Source: Acidobacteriota bacterium
GTDB taxonomy: Bacteria > Acidobacteriota > Terriglobia > Bryobacterales > Bryobacteraceae
NCBI GenBank assembly: GCA_025352795.1
Contig: JANXSF010000137.1
Location: 62,001 to 126,000 of the forward strand
DNA: 64,000 bases
Direction: 5' to 3'
Shown here piece after piece: positions 1 through 9,221 of this stretch; the stretch's first letter is position 1, and every line of letters starts with the position of its first letter. The notes beneath the pieces were generated by a model. The model ran no database searches. It saw nothing but the letters and a program-made list of their open reading frames with translations, and was not told the origin of the DNA. The translations under genes were made by a program, and so were the position numbers.

Positions 1-595
1 CCATAGGCACCTTGAACGTGGTCATGGGACACTCCACGATTTCCCCGGATTTGGTTTTTAAGCGGAATGGCTGGCGCGGGGCATTGGGTACGCCGTACGT
101 ATCGTGCCGCACTGGAAAAATACTGGAATCGTACTTAAATCCGCATTCGGAAAGGACGTCGAGAGCCCAACGGGATTTGGCAACAATGGAAAAGCTTGGG
201 GCGCGATATCCCTTTACGGCAACGCCACCGGCCTGTTCCAGAACATTTTTAGCGCGCAGAGTATCTTCTCGAAACTCTTCTGGGGTCAATTTGAAGATCA
301 ACCGATGCCAATAGGAATGGCAGGCCAACTCATGGCCACGGTCAACAATTTGTTTCACTAAATTGGGATACTTTTCGGCAACCCAGCCCAGAACAAAACA
401 GGTGCTTTTGACGTTCCAGGAATCGAACAAGTCCAGCAATCGATGGGTATTGTCGACGACACGGCTGGGATAGGAATCCCACTGTGAACGGTTAACAATA
501 TCGGAAAAGGCTTCTACGTGAAAATAGTCCTCTACATCCACGGATAAAATTCCAATGGGGCGGGTGCTTGTCGACAATTTGGAGTCTAAGGCCAT
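1..595 (-). CDS. XrtA-system polysaccharide deacetylase, 3' end cut by window edge
   Basis: Leftward reading frame that starts with ATG at 595 and runs off the window, giving 198 N-terminal residues. It belongs to the CE4/NodB polysaccharide deacetylases, specifically the exosortase-associated group: the N-terminal motif SVDVEDYFHVEAF (about residues 18-30) is the hallmark. The zinc-binding histidines lie in CHSYWHR (H93, H97) after GHEL, and GYRAPSFSI follows at about residue 138. Family knowledge: these enzymes sit in exopolysaccharide clusters of bacteria with the XrtA/PEP-CTERM sorting system and deacetylate N-acetylated sugars of the exported polymer. A PEP-CTERM protein at 34838-35500 is consistent with such a system. 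The rest of the cluster would lie to the left of the window. The divergent neighbour starts at 790. Confidence 0.92.
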   Translation of the reverse strand, partial: MALDSKLSTSTRPIGILSVDVEDYFHVEAFSDIVNRSQWDSYPSRVVDNTHRLLDLFDSWNVKSTCFVLGWVAEKYPNLVKQIVDRGHELACHSYWHRLIFKLTPEEFREDTLRAKNVLEQAGGVAVKGYRAPSFSIVAKSRWALDVLSECGFKYDSSIFPVRHDTYGVPNAPRQPFRLKTKSGEIVECPMTTFKVPM

Positions 596-630
596 AACGG
601 GGAAGGTACTCCCATTTTCGCATATCGTCC

Positions 631-730
631 GAACTCGCGAATAAGTTCACATTTGAACCATAGCTAAATACTGGTTCACGACTGCTATTGGATTGCTATG
701 CTACTTGTAATCATTAGTTTACAGCATAGC
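631..730. promoter_or_regulatory. Cluster of inverted repeats in the divergent promoter region
   Basis: The gap between the deacetylase gene and the secreted protein at 790 holds three inverted repeats: GAACT..AGTTC at 631-648, GAACCA (655-660) with TGGTTC (672-677), and GCTATGCT (695-702) with AGCATAGC (723-730), all perfect in the arms. The first two share GAAC...GTTC ends, and GTTCAC recurs directly at 645 and 674. Spacing and position suggest regulator binding sites for one or both divergent genes. The regulator is unknown and no RNA motif is recognised. Confidence 0.35.
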
Positions 731-789
731 GATATGTTTTTTCTTAATATTCCGTCTCTAAAATTCAGGACAGAGGTGGACAGTAAACA

Positions 790-2274
790 ATGCAAAGAGC
801 AATTTTCCTGATCGCCCTGCTGGTATTTCCAGTAAGGGAATGCGCGGCTCAAACCAGAATTGATTTGAGTTCGCAATCAAAAACGGTGGATTTTTCAGGG
901 GCAACCTATACCCTGCCAGTGCGCACAGGGCCTGCACTTGCGGGCACTTGCAAGACTGGTGAACTTTTTTACAAGACAACTGCCCCTGCCGGACAAAACC
1001 TATATGGCTGCACTTCCACCAATGTCTGGACGCTGCAGAGTGGAGGTTCCGGGAGTAATGGAACTGGCAGTGGCGGGGCGGTAAGCAGCGTGTCTGGAAA
1101 GACAGGGGACGTGAAGTTACAACTCACCGACCTGACGGACTTCAAGGTGGATCTTTCTAATGGAACGATTACGGTGGGGGCAGGGTGTAGTGCTTCGTTG
1201 CCTTGCACCATCCGCTTTGGATCAAAAACCTACCTTATCCCGGCACCGGCCACGATCAACAATGTGGCTGGAACGGGCAGCATCGGCCCGCACACTGTTT
1301 ACATTTTTATTCGTGCTGACGGGGTGCTTTACTTTGGAATCGACGGTGTTGCGGTAAGTGGGGCCACCTTGAACGGCGTGGTTCTATCTACCGGGACAAC
1401 CAATTTTCCTAGCGATAGTTATGGGCTTTCCAGTTGCCTTGTGAGTAACAACACCATTACACAATGTACGGACCTTCGTGGAATTGGAAGGGACATTGTG
1501 GCGGCGGCGGACAGTACTTTGCAGGTAGTGAACAATCCCACGACGGGCTACCAGGAGATCGCAATAAACCCTTCGTCAGTGGCGACGATTAACGGCAGCA
1601 ACGATCTTTCAGGCAACAATAAAGTGAATTTAGGAAGCCAATATTTGTCCTTAACGCTATCCAACGATCCCACCACGGGCACGGTGCAAAACCGTTTTGT
1701 AACGCTCACTGCGTCGGGAACGGCGGGGCTGCCTGGCACAGCGGCCAACGGCAGGATATTGGGCGTCTGCATGTCTTCCTGTGGAAGCACGGGGACTGCA
1801 AGGATCGCAACGCGGGGTCAAGTGCTAGTACAGTTCGATGGTCCGACAATCGCTGGGAATTATGTAAAGCTATCCAATCAAACTGCAGGGAAAGCGTCGG
1901 ACGCCGGTTTTACGCGTCCCACGTCAGGTCAGATTTTGGGTTATGTGTTGACCACGAACATGGCGGCGGGAACCTATACGGTGGTGCTTGAGCCGGATGT
2001 ATTTGCATTCTTTTCACATGGGTTACAGCAGTTATTTACCTCAAAATACCAAACTTCCCGGGCTCTTGATGTTAAAGTGAAGGGGCGGGTTGAAGTCACT
2101 GATTTGAAAACGATTCGCGTAGACCTGACTGCTTCCAGGCTTATTTTGTACGAACAAGCCGAACAACAACCGCAGCTTAATCACAATAATTTACCGCAGC
2201 TTGTGGATGGTAAACGAAACAATCGAACGGAGGATTTCTATGTTGCCGCAAATAAAAATACCATTCTGGCTTAG
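790..2274 (+). CDS. Secreted protein with phage-fibre-like modules
   Basis: A 494-residue protein with a Sec signal peptide (hydrophobic ALLVFPV, cleavage near CAAQ). It is rich in Gly, Ser, Thr and Asn and low in charge, as expected for an extracellular beta-structured protein. The segment VSSVSGKTGDVKLQLTDL (about residues 98-115) resembles the repeat that joins domains in phage tail fibres. A later stretch around residues 335-370 (GQVLVQFDGPTIAGNYVKL) resembles head-decoration or tail-associated modules. Several Cys pairs (CSASLPC, CMSSCG) may form disulfides. No phage genes surround it, so a domesticated fibre-type surface protein is more likely than a prophage remnant. The gene overlaps the start of the next secreted protein by 35 bases, so the two are probably co-expressed. 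Function unknown. Confidence 0.75.
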   Translation: MQRAIFLIALLVFPVRECAAQTRIDLSSQSKTVDFSGATYTLPVRTGPALAGTCKTGELFYKTTAPAGQNLYGCTSTNVWTLQSGGSGSNGTGSGGAVSSVSGKTGDVKLQLTDLTDFKVDLSNGTITVGAGCSASLPCTIRFGSKTYLIPAPATINNVAGTGSIGPHTVYIFIRADGVLYFGIDGVAVSGATLNGVVLSTGTTNFPSDSYGLSSCLVSNNTITQCTDLRGIGRDIVAAADSTLQVVNNPTTGYQEIAINPSSVATINGSNDLSGNNKVNLGSQYLSLTLSNDPTTGTVQNRFVTLTASGTAGLPGTAANGRILGVCMSSCGSTGTARIATRGQVLVQFDGPTIAGNYVKLSNQTAGKASDAGFTRPTSGQILGYVLTTNMAAGTYTVVLEPDVFAFFSHGLQQLFTSKYQTSRALDVKVKGRVEVTDLKTIRVDLTASRLILYEQAEQQPQLNHNNLPQLVDGKRNNRTEDFYVAANKNTILA

Positions 2275-5023
2275 CCTGTTTCTGAGCATGGCCTTTCTGC
2301 TGGTTCCTTGTCTGCACGGAGCCACGCTCACAGTTACATCGAGCAACGGCACCTATTCCCCAGTAAGTAGAAGTAACGTCCAATTGGCGCTGAATGCCGC
2401 AGTTTGTGGTGATGAGATTCAAATAGAAGCCGGGTCAATTGCAAGGACAGGGGCCGACGTTCTGACTGCCACGATCAGTGGAACCAGATTAACCGCAACA
2501 ACTCCTTACGACCATAATCTACCGGTTGGCCAATATGTGAGGTTCACGGGGCTTACGGGTGCGGCGGCGGCACTGAATCGTTCCAACTTTCTGGTGATTG
2601 AAGTACCGGCAGCAAACACAATTGTGTTGAACATGGTTGGTTTTACTTCGGGCCTTTATGATGGCACGTATACGAACCAGGGCATCACCGTGTATTCGGA
2701 CAGATTCGTGATCAGCTACGATCCGGCAAAAAAGGATTGCAGTGCAGGCAATGAGATTACAATTACGACAACCAAGAAGGATTGGCTGCCCGATGCCGAT
2801 ATGCGGATCACGCCATCGTATAAACCGCTTCTCGTTACATTGCAACTTGTTGGAGACTCCAACAACAACTCTCTTTTGTTGATTGATGACAAAGTGGCCG
2901 GGCTAAAATTCATTGGAGTAGGCTTTCAAAAAATCGGGGTGTTGCCCTACACGCTGTATTCCTTTTTAGAGGTGACTTCCAGCGAAATTATCACTGGGGA
3001 AAGTATGCTGCCACAGCGAATCAGCATTGATCGATCTTTATTTTATAATGACCACCAGCTTGGCAGCAGTTGGAAAAACACGCTCAACTTGCGGGTGAAG
3101 AACTTCACATTCGTCAATAATTTTGTGGACGATATGATGGGGCGTCCCATGGATAGCGAAACTTATGTTTCGAATTTGGGGCTATCGGTCGGTCCCTTCA
3201 ATATTCGCAATAATTATGTTTGCTGTGCTATTGGTATGCCTTTCATCTTTGGAGCAAGACACGCAGATTACCTTTCGGCAAGTCCAAATTTTAATGATAT
3301 TTTGTTTGAGCACAATAGTTTTTATACAAGTCCAAAACACTACCCAACCTCACCGACTTATGTGGGTGATGCTTATTTTGGGGTTGTCAAGAATTGTTCT
3401 GAACTGAAGAGTGGCGTGAATGCCGTTTTCCGTTGGAATACTTGTGAAAACCAGTTTTCCGGGGGAGGATCGCAGTGGTATGGATTTACATTTAGCGCCA
3501 GAGGGCTTTCCATGCCAGGAGCAGGAACATGCAGTTTGGATGGGACAAGAACCGTGCTGACTTGCCCGCAATTGAATTATTTCAATCCGCTGGCTGGACA
3601 AATAATCGGCTTGGACACTGGATCTACTGTTGTTGGTGCGAAGTACCAATGGCGGACACTGGTATCGGCGGATAGGGCCACACAACGCTACACGATGAGT
3701 GCCCCCTACGGTGGGGAAGTGGGAAGTAATAACCTGATTTACGTATATGTGCCCAACCCTTTATCGAAGGTAAACAATGTCCTGGTTTACGGGAACTATT
3801 TCAAAAATGTTGCCGCTGCGATCCAAGTTCTGGGCGAGGATTATCTTTACCCGGTGCGCACAGAAAATATTGCGATGAAGAACAATTTGATGGTGTACGA
3901 TTCCCCATACTTCAAGATTGCCCCAGGGCAGGATTTTTTCAAATCCCCGTTTTACATCTGTTGCCATGGGAGAAACTATCAGTTTTCCAACAACACGTCA
4001 TATGAAAATCCAAACTGGAAGTCAGGGATTATTTATGCCCGTGCGTTCCGGTTGGATAGTGACTATGGGTTGCCCATTGAAAACCTCCGTTTCACAAACA
4101 ATTTATTGCCCTTCGACTATGTGGGAGGAGGAGCGGGACAGGTGAAAGCCCTGGTTGCTGCCGACCTGGTAAGAAATGTTTCGTTCCGCAACAATACATT
4201 CGTAGGGAGCGGCGGGGCTATTGAACCTTGTGCCCCATCGGATTGCAGAGGGAACTTCATCAATGGAGTTTATGCTCCGCAGTTTCGTAATCCTGAAAAG
4301 AACGACTTTTCGTTGGTGCCCGGGTCCAATTACACCAACGCTGGAACCGATGGTAGCGATCTGGGCGTTGATATTGAAGAAGTAGCAATCATCCGAGAAT
4401 TGACGGTAAAGCCCGACGCTCACTCCATGCTATTTAGTTGGCGGGTGCCAAGCTTTATGAAGAGCATGGGTTGCCAGTTGGAAGTGAGTGAGAACAGCAG
4501 TTTGACAACGGACGTTGGCGGCTATGAAGTGGTCAATGCTCTTCGACCGGACTACTTTATTCGTGCTGATTCTGACCGATCCAACAAGCGAGCCACGAAG
4601 AGTGACGACGGAATGTTCCGCTGGTTTCAGGTTGGCCAGGATGTGCAGGAAACCGATGATAACGGTCAAGTCAGGAATCTTACACTGAATCCTGATACCG
4701 AATATCACTACCGGCTAATGTGCGGCGGTGCAACGGAGAGAGGTTCTGTACGGACCTTAAAGCTGCCTTCCGATACGGTGAATCGCCAGAATGTTGAAGT
4801 CGAAATCAAGGTTAAAGCAAGTAGAGGAACGCAAGTTCGTCCACGCGCCGGGTTCAGCAAAAATACGATAGCCGCTGTTTCTGCCCAGTCCTGCACGACT
4901 GGCTGCACTATCCGATTGAGTGGATTGGTGGGGTCGCAACTAATTTATTATTTGGACGAACTCGATCAATCTGGCAATGTAGTGTTTCAAAGCACTAGGC
5001 CCACTGTTCTGATGATTCATTAG
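2240..5023 (+). CDS. Secreted parallel beta-helix protein with C-terminal Fn3-like domain
   Basis: I chose ATG 2240 because it follows a clear GGAGG (about 2229) and begins a signal peptide (LSLFLSMAFLLVPCLHGA). An upstream in-frame ATG at 2201 would add 13 unlikely residues. The protein is about 927 residues. The central part carries repeated Asn-rich turns (FTFVNNFVDD, FNIRNNYVC, ILFEHNSFY, FRWNTCENQF, LRFTNNLLP, VSFRNNTFVG), the pattern of right-handed parallel beta-helix proteins such as pectate-lyase-like folds. The last 200 residues (from about ELTVKPDAHSMLFSW, ending in a YHYRLMCGG strand) look like a fibronectin-III or purple-phosphatase-N-type domain. Substrate unknown: it could be a polysaccharide-degrading or polysaccharide-binding protein. 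It is translationally coupled to the preceding gene. Confidence 0.8.
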   Translation: MLPQIKIPFWLSLFLSMAFLLVPCLHGATLTVTSSNGTYSPVSRSNVQLALNAAVCGDEIQIEAGSIARTGADVLTATISGTRLTATTPYDHNLPVGQYVRFTGLTGAAAALNRSNFLVIEVPAANTIVLNMVGFTSGLYDGTYTNQGITVYSDRFVISYDPAKKDCSAGNEITITTTKKDWLPDADMRITPSYKPLLVTLQLVGDSNNNSLLLIDDKVAGLKFIGVGFQKIGVLPYTLYSFLEVTSSEIITGESMLPQRISIDRSLFYNDHQLGSSWKNTLNLRVKNFTFVNNFVDDMMGRPMDSETYVSNLGLSVGPFNIRNNYVCCAIGMPFIFGARHADYLSASPNFNDILFEHNSFYTSPKHYPTSPTYVGDAYFGVVKNCSELKSGVNAVFRWNTCENQFSGGGSQWYGFTFSARGLSMPGAGTCSLDGTRTVLTCPQLNYFNPLAGQIIGLDTGSTVVGAKYQWRTLVSADRATQRYTMSAPYGGEVGSNNLIYVYVPNPLSKVNNVLVYGNYFKNVAAAIQVLGEDYLYPVRTENIAMKNNLMVYDSPYFKIAPGQDFFKSPFYICCHGRNYQFSNNTSYENPNWKSGIIYARAFRLDSDYGLPIENLRFTNNLLPFDYVGGGAGQVKALVAADLVRNVSFRNNTFVGSGGAIEPCAPSDCRGNFINGVYAPQFRNPEKNDFSLVPGSNYTNAGTDGSDLGVDIEEVAIIRELTVKPDAHSMLFSWRVPSFMKSMGCQLEVSENSSLTTDVGGYEVVNALRPDYFIRADSDRSNKRATKSDDGMFRWFQVGQDVQETDDNGQVRNLTLNPDTEYHYRLMCGGATERGSVRTLKLPSDTVNRQNVEVEIKVKASRGTQVRPRAGFSKNTIAAVSAQSCTTGCTIRLSGLVGSQLIYYLDELDQSGNVVFQSTRPTVLMIH

Positions 5024-5044
5024 AACATCGTGGAAAACCGTTCC

Positions 5045-5072
5045 GAGCCGCCATGTTAGCGCATGGCGGCTC
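5045..5072. terminator. Hairpin between convergent genes
   Basis: A perfect 11-bp stem (GAGCCGCCATG / CATGGCGGCTC, loop TTAGCG) lies between the convergent ends of the beta-helix gene (5023) and the DUF1501 gene (5094). The downstream T-tract is poor on both strands, so it is a likely but not typical intrinsic terminator, possibly serving both directions. Confidence 0.55.
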
Positions 5073-5093
5073 TGTAACGATTCTCATTTCAAG

Positions 5094-6491
5094 TTACTTC
5101 AAAATCGCCTTCACCACTTCACCATGTACATCGGTAAGCCGCATATCTCTGCCGCTATAACGGAACGTCAGGCGCTTATGATCCAACCCTAATAAGTGCA
5201 AAATGGTAGCGTGCCAATCGTGGATGTGGACTTTGTTTTCCACGGCGAAATAGCCGTATTCATCGGTTGCCCCATAAGTCAGCCCGGGTTTAATTCCCCC
5301 GCCAGCCATCCACATGGTGAACCCGAATGGATTGTGATCTCGTCCAAACTGTCCGCCTGAAACTTGCGCCATAGGCGTTCGACCAAATTCACCGCCCCAA
5401 ACAACCAAAGTCTCATCCAGCAATCCGCGCGACTTCAGATCCTTGAGCAAGCCTGCAATGGGCTTGTCGGTAGCTTTGCAATTGTCGGTATGACCCTTGT
5501 AAATGTTGCGATGCTGATCCCAACGGTCTGCCCCGGATACGCGCGGGGCAAGGCATTCCACAAATCGTACGCCGCGCTCCACTAACCTGCGGGCCAGTAG
5601 GCATTCCCGACCAAAGACTTCGGTCTCTTTTTCGTTGATGCCATACATTGCGAGCGTAGCTGGGGATTCCTTAGTGATTTCTGTCAATTCCGGAACAGCG
5701 GATTGCATCCGATACGCCAGTTCATAATTGTTGATCGCGGCATCCAATTCCGACGTGCTTCCCAATCTTGCGACAACGCCTTTATTGAGCTTGCCCAGCA
5801 GATCCAACTTATCCCGCTGCAATTGACTCGACGTTTCCCGTTGCTTAATATTCGCGATAGGCACGTCCCCTTGCCGAAACAACATGCCCTGATACGCTGC
5901 GGGAAGAAAACCACTGCCAAAATTATCCATGCCGCCAGCAGGAATCAAGCCACCGTTCAACACTACGAATCCGGGTAGATCCTGGGAGACCGATCCAATG
6001 CCGTAGGTGGTCCAGGCACCCATGCTGGGCCGACCCTGCATGGAAAATCCAGTATGCAGCATGTAGTTGGCTGAGGTATGTTCGGAGTTATCGGCAACCA
6101 TTGATCGGATAAAACACAGATCATCCACGCAGCCTGCCACGTTCGGGAACAGTTCGCTTACCCAGGCACCCGATTGCCCATGTTGCTTGAACTGCCAAGG
6201 CGACTTCATCACTGTGCCCACGTCGTTAAACTGCGTGGCGGGGACTTTCATTTTGATGGGCTGGCCGTGTTCTTTTTCAAGCAGCGGTTTGGGATCGAAC
6301 GTATCGATTTGAGAAGGTCCGCCATCCATGTAAAGAAAGATAACCGACTTCGCTTCTGCAGCAAAGTGGGGTAGTTGCGCTGCTTCTGCTGAGCCAAAAA
6401 ATGCCAGTGCTAAGCCACCGAATCCGTTGGCGCAATCACGAAGCATTTCACGACGAGTATTGGCTACTCGGTAATGGTTGTTACCGGACAT
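5094..6491 (-). CDS. DUF1501 domain-containing protein
   Basis: A 465-residue protein of the DUF1501 family, which has an alkaline-phosphatase/sulfatase-like fold. The N-terminus (RREMLRDCANGFGGLALAFFGSAEAA) resembles a Tat-type leader. Family blocks are visible: FLYMDGGPSQIDTFDPKP near residue 50, the VVWGGEFGRTP block near residue 365, GRDHNPFGFTMWMAGGGI, and the C-terminal HIHDWHATILHLLGLDH. Family knowledge: DUF1501 genes are almost always paired with PSD1 cytochrome genes in Planctomycetes, Verrucomicrobia and Acidobacteria and are thought to act outside the cytoplasm on sulfated or other polysaccharides. No activity is proven. Its 5' end overlaps the 3' end of the PSD1 gene by 11 bases, so the two form an operon. 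Confidence 0.93.
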   Translation of the reverse strand: MSGNNHYRVANTRREMLRDCANGFGGLALAFFGSAEAAQLPHFAAEAKSVIFLYMDGGPSQIDTFDPKPLLEKEHGQPIKMKVPATQFNDVGTVMKSPWQFKQHGQSGAWVSELFPNVAGCVDDLCFIRSMVADNSEHTSANYMLHTGFSMQGRPSMGAWTTYGIGSVSQDLPGFVVLNGGLIPAGGMDNFGSGFLPAAYQGMLFRQGDVPIANIKQRETSSQLQRDKLDLLGKLNKGVVARLGSTSELDAAINNYELAYRMQSAVPELTEITKESPATLAMYGINEKETEVFGRECLLARRLVERGVRFVECLAPRVSGADRWDQHRNIYKGHTDNCKATDKPIAGLLKDLKSRGLLDETLVVWGGEFGRTPMAQVSGGQFGRDHNPFGFTMWMAGGGIKPGLTYGATDEYGYFAVENKVHIHDWHATILHLLGLDHKRLTFRYSGRDMRLTDVHGEVVKAILK

Positions 6492-9123
6492 AGGCCAACT
6501 CCGTTGCGCTTAAAAGCACTTGGGCGTAGTCTGGCCAACCTTGATTATGAGTCTGAATAAAATTCACACCAAGGCGGATTTCTTCATCTGTTGGCGACCT
6601 TCCAAAAGCCTCCTGATACATGCCAGAAATTCGTTCTGCAATGGTTCCAGGCATGCTTGCAGTCTGCGTTGCCCAGCGCCTTGCAAGCACTGCTACAAAC
6701 TCCCCATTCATCATGTACAGTGCCTGTGAGGCAACAGTGGAAACGTTACGGCGTCCGATGGTAGCAATGGGTTGGGGATAATCGAAGGTCTGAAACATAT
6801 CGCTGATGTAGTTGCGGCGCACGTTGATGTAAATGCTGCGGCGGTTCAATCCATCAATGGGACCAGGCTTGGGCTTGCTGCGAGGGTCGCCATCCATGAA
6901 TGGAGAAAGCCAAGGTAGGATGGACGGGCCGTATAATTGGCGGTCCAACGATTTTGTTACAGCCAGCATGGAATCGCGCAATGCTTCCACTTCTAATCGT
7001 CGTATGGGAAAGCGGTGCAGCAGCTTATTATCGGGGTCAGCGGTTTCTGCTAAATGATTCTGAATTGAGGCCATCTGGTAGGCACGAGACAGTAGAATTT
7101 CCCTATGTAGTTTCTTGATGGACCAGCCGCCTTCTACAAATCTTTGAGCCAGAGTATCGAGCAATTCTGGATGCGAAGGTCGATCTCCACTTAAGCCGAA
7201 GTTATCTGTAGTTGGAACCAGACCATTTCCGAAATGATGTTTCCAAATGCGATTTACCACCACCCTTGCGAGCAGCGGTTTGGCGGTAATGAACAATGTT
7301 TCCGCCAGTTCCAGCCTGCCACTGCCGATGGCGATTGGCTGATTTGTTCCAGCGAAAACGGAAAGAAAGCCCCGTGGAACAATTGTTCCCAAGTTGGTGG
7401 GATTGCCACGAATATTGATTTGCGCATTGTGCGGATTGTTGTCCCAACCGGTGAGTGCATAAGCGCCGGGCGGAAGCTGAGCGTCGCCGGTTCGATAGCT
7501 GATTGCCGGGCCTGCATCACGGTGGTCTGGCGGGTCAGGATTTTCGGAAAAGACAATGCGATCCACGGCGATACCGCCTAACGGATCTGTATCTTCCAGC
7601 ACGAAGTAAGCGAAGCTGCCTTGTCCCATGCGCACGTCAAACTTTTTCCAGACGAACCCTTTACCGAGGTCGCCAGAAAGAACGCGGTCTTTGTTGTTGT
7701 ATTCATCTACCAGTAATCGCACCAGACCTGAGCCGCGCAGGCGAACGTGCACAAAGCGCTCTACCAGCTTCACTTCGTCGGAAATCAGTTTACCTTCAAG
7801 GGCCGCATGAAGCCTTGCCGAATCCACGATTCCGCCAGACGTAGCTTTGTGAAAGGCGAAGCCCGTTGACGACCATCCAGGCATGGCCGGATCGTTGAAA
7901 TCTTCAAACAAGCGATAGCCTTTCGGGAGTTCTTCGTCTGGACCAGATGGAACCGGTTCACCGATTCGCAATGCCGCGGCAGTGACGATAGTTTGCATGG
8001 CTGCTTTTTCCAGTGGAGAATTTACCATTGTCTGTCGACGCCGTGTGCTGTAAAAGGTGCCTGCCAGTGCGTAGTAGTCACTGGTTGGAACAGGATCGAA
8101 CTTGTGATCATGACAGCGCGCGCAGCCCAGGGTGAGGCCCAGGAACGTCTTGCCAAATACGTCGATCTGGTTGTCTACCCGATCGGCATGGGATTGCAAA
8201 GGGTCTACGGGACTGTTGATTACTTCGCCCAGAAAGTGCATTGCCGTGCCTTGCGGTGCTTCGGCGCGAGCGTTGGGAAGCAAATCGCCGGCAATCTGCT
8301 CTTTCACAAACTGGTCATAGGGAAGATCGTCATTAAAGGCCCGGATGACGTAATCCCGATATCGCCAGGCGTTGGGTTTTTCCACGTCGAATTCATGACC
8401 ATCGGTTTCGGCAAAGCGCACTAAATCCAACCAATGCCGTGCCCAGCGTTCGCCATAATGTGGCGAAGAAAGCATCCGGTCCACTAATCGAAGATAGGCG
8501 TTGGGAGCGCGATCGTGGAGGAACAATGCGACCTGTTCGGGAGAGGGCGGCAGGCCGGTCAGGTCTAGACTTAAACGGCGGATTAAGGTTCGTCGATCAG
8601 CAGGCGGGGCATATTGAAGGCCTTTGGCGTGGAGTTTGTTCAATAGAAAAGCATCGATGTATCCTGACGCTGGCGTATTAGAGGGAACTTTGAGAGGTTG
8701 GAACGACCACCATTTTCGGGCTCGTTCGTAGTCAATGCTCTTTGTTATGGCAGTTGGGGAATGAGAGGGGAGATCGACGCGCGGATCTGGCGCACCCATT
8801 TTGACCCAGGCGGTGAGATCAGCTATTTCGGCGTCAGACAATTTACCGCGCGGAGGCATGAGCAAGGTTGGATCCTGATAGGAGATGGCGCGGATAAGGC
8901 GGCTTGTTTCAATTGAAGTTCCAATGGCAGGGCCGCTATCACCGCCTTTTACCGTATCGGCTTTGGAAGAAAGTCTGAGCCCACCCATCGGTTTCGATAG
9001 AGCGGGTCCGTGGCAATCGTAACATTTAGAAGCTAAGACAGGGCGGACCTTTTTCTCGAAAAATTCTGCTTGTTCCGGAGTGACGGCGAATGCCAAAAGG
9101 AGTGGGAACAAGAATGCAGGCAT
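6481..9123 (-). CDS. PSD1 / planctomycete-type cytochrome c domain protein
   Basis: An 880-residue secreted protein with a short signal peptide. Domains in order: a planctomycete cytochrome C (PSCyt1) domain with a single haem motif CYDCHG (C34, C37, H38), a PSCyt2/DUF1549 domain (about residues 150-345, with FLLNKLHAKGL and the GLTLGCARCHDHKFDP motif, a further CxxCH), a middle region that may be a beta-sandwich (about 400-560), and a C-terminal PSD1/DUF1553 domain (about 600-860, with RVVVNRIWKHHFG and NYISDMFQTFDYP). Such proteins are exported electron-transfer or polysaccharide-processing partners of the DUF1501 protein encoded immediately downstream. The reaction is not established. Confidence 0.93.
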   Translation of the reverse strand: MPAFLFPLLLAFAVTPEQAEFFEKKVRPVLASKCYDCHGPALSKPMGGLRLSSKADTVKGGDSGPAIGTSIETSRLIRAISYQDPTLLMPPRGKLSDAEIADLTAWVKMGAPDPRVDLPSHSPTAITKSIDYERARKWWSFQPLKVPSNTPASGYIDAFLLNKLHAKGLQYAPPADRRTLIRRLSLDLTGLPPSPEQVALFLHDRAPNAYLRLVDRMLSSPHYGERWARHWLDLVRFAETDGHEFDVEKPNAWRYRDYVIRAFNDDLPYDQFVKEQIAGDLLPNARAEAPQGTAMHFLGEVINSPVDPLQSHADRVDNQIDVFGKTFLGLTLGCARCHDHKFDPVPTSDYYALAGTFYSTRRRQTMVNSPLEKAAMQTIVTAAALRIGEPVPSGPDEELPKGYRLFEDFNDPAMPGWSSTGFAFHKATSGGIVDSARLHAALEGKLISDEVKLVERFVHVRLRGSGLVRLLVDEYNNKDRVLSGDLGKGFVWKKFDVRMGQGSFAYFVLEDTDPLGGIAVDRIVFSENPDPPDHRDAGPAISYRTGDAQLPPGAYALTGWDNNPHNAQINIRGNPTNLGTIVPRGFLSVFAGTNQPIAIGSGRLELAETLFITAKPLLARVVVNRIWKHHFGNGLVPTTDNFGLSGDRPSHPELLDTLAQRFVEGGWSIKKLHREILLSRAYQMASIQNHLAETADPDNKLLHRFPIRRLEVEALRDSMLAVTKSLDRQLYGPSILPWLSPFMDGDPRSKPKPGPIDGLNRRSIYINVRRNYISDMFQTFDYPQPIATIGRRNVSTVASQALYMMNGEFVAVLARRWATQTASMPGTIAERISGMYQEAFGRSPTDEEIRLGVNFIQTHNQGWPDYAQVLLSATELAYVR

Positions 9124-9221
9124 GGTTTCTTAACGCCAATTGTATCTTGAATTTTTGAACTGAAATAAAAAACATGGCTCCAATGGCCGAGTTCTTGACT
9201 GCTTTTTAGGTAAGGCGAAGA

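Noticed and set aside
790-5023. Prophage remnant
   Set aside because: The fibre-like motif alone is not enough: both proteins carry signal peptides and no integrase, capsid, terminase or lysis genes are near.
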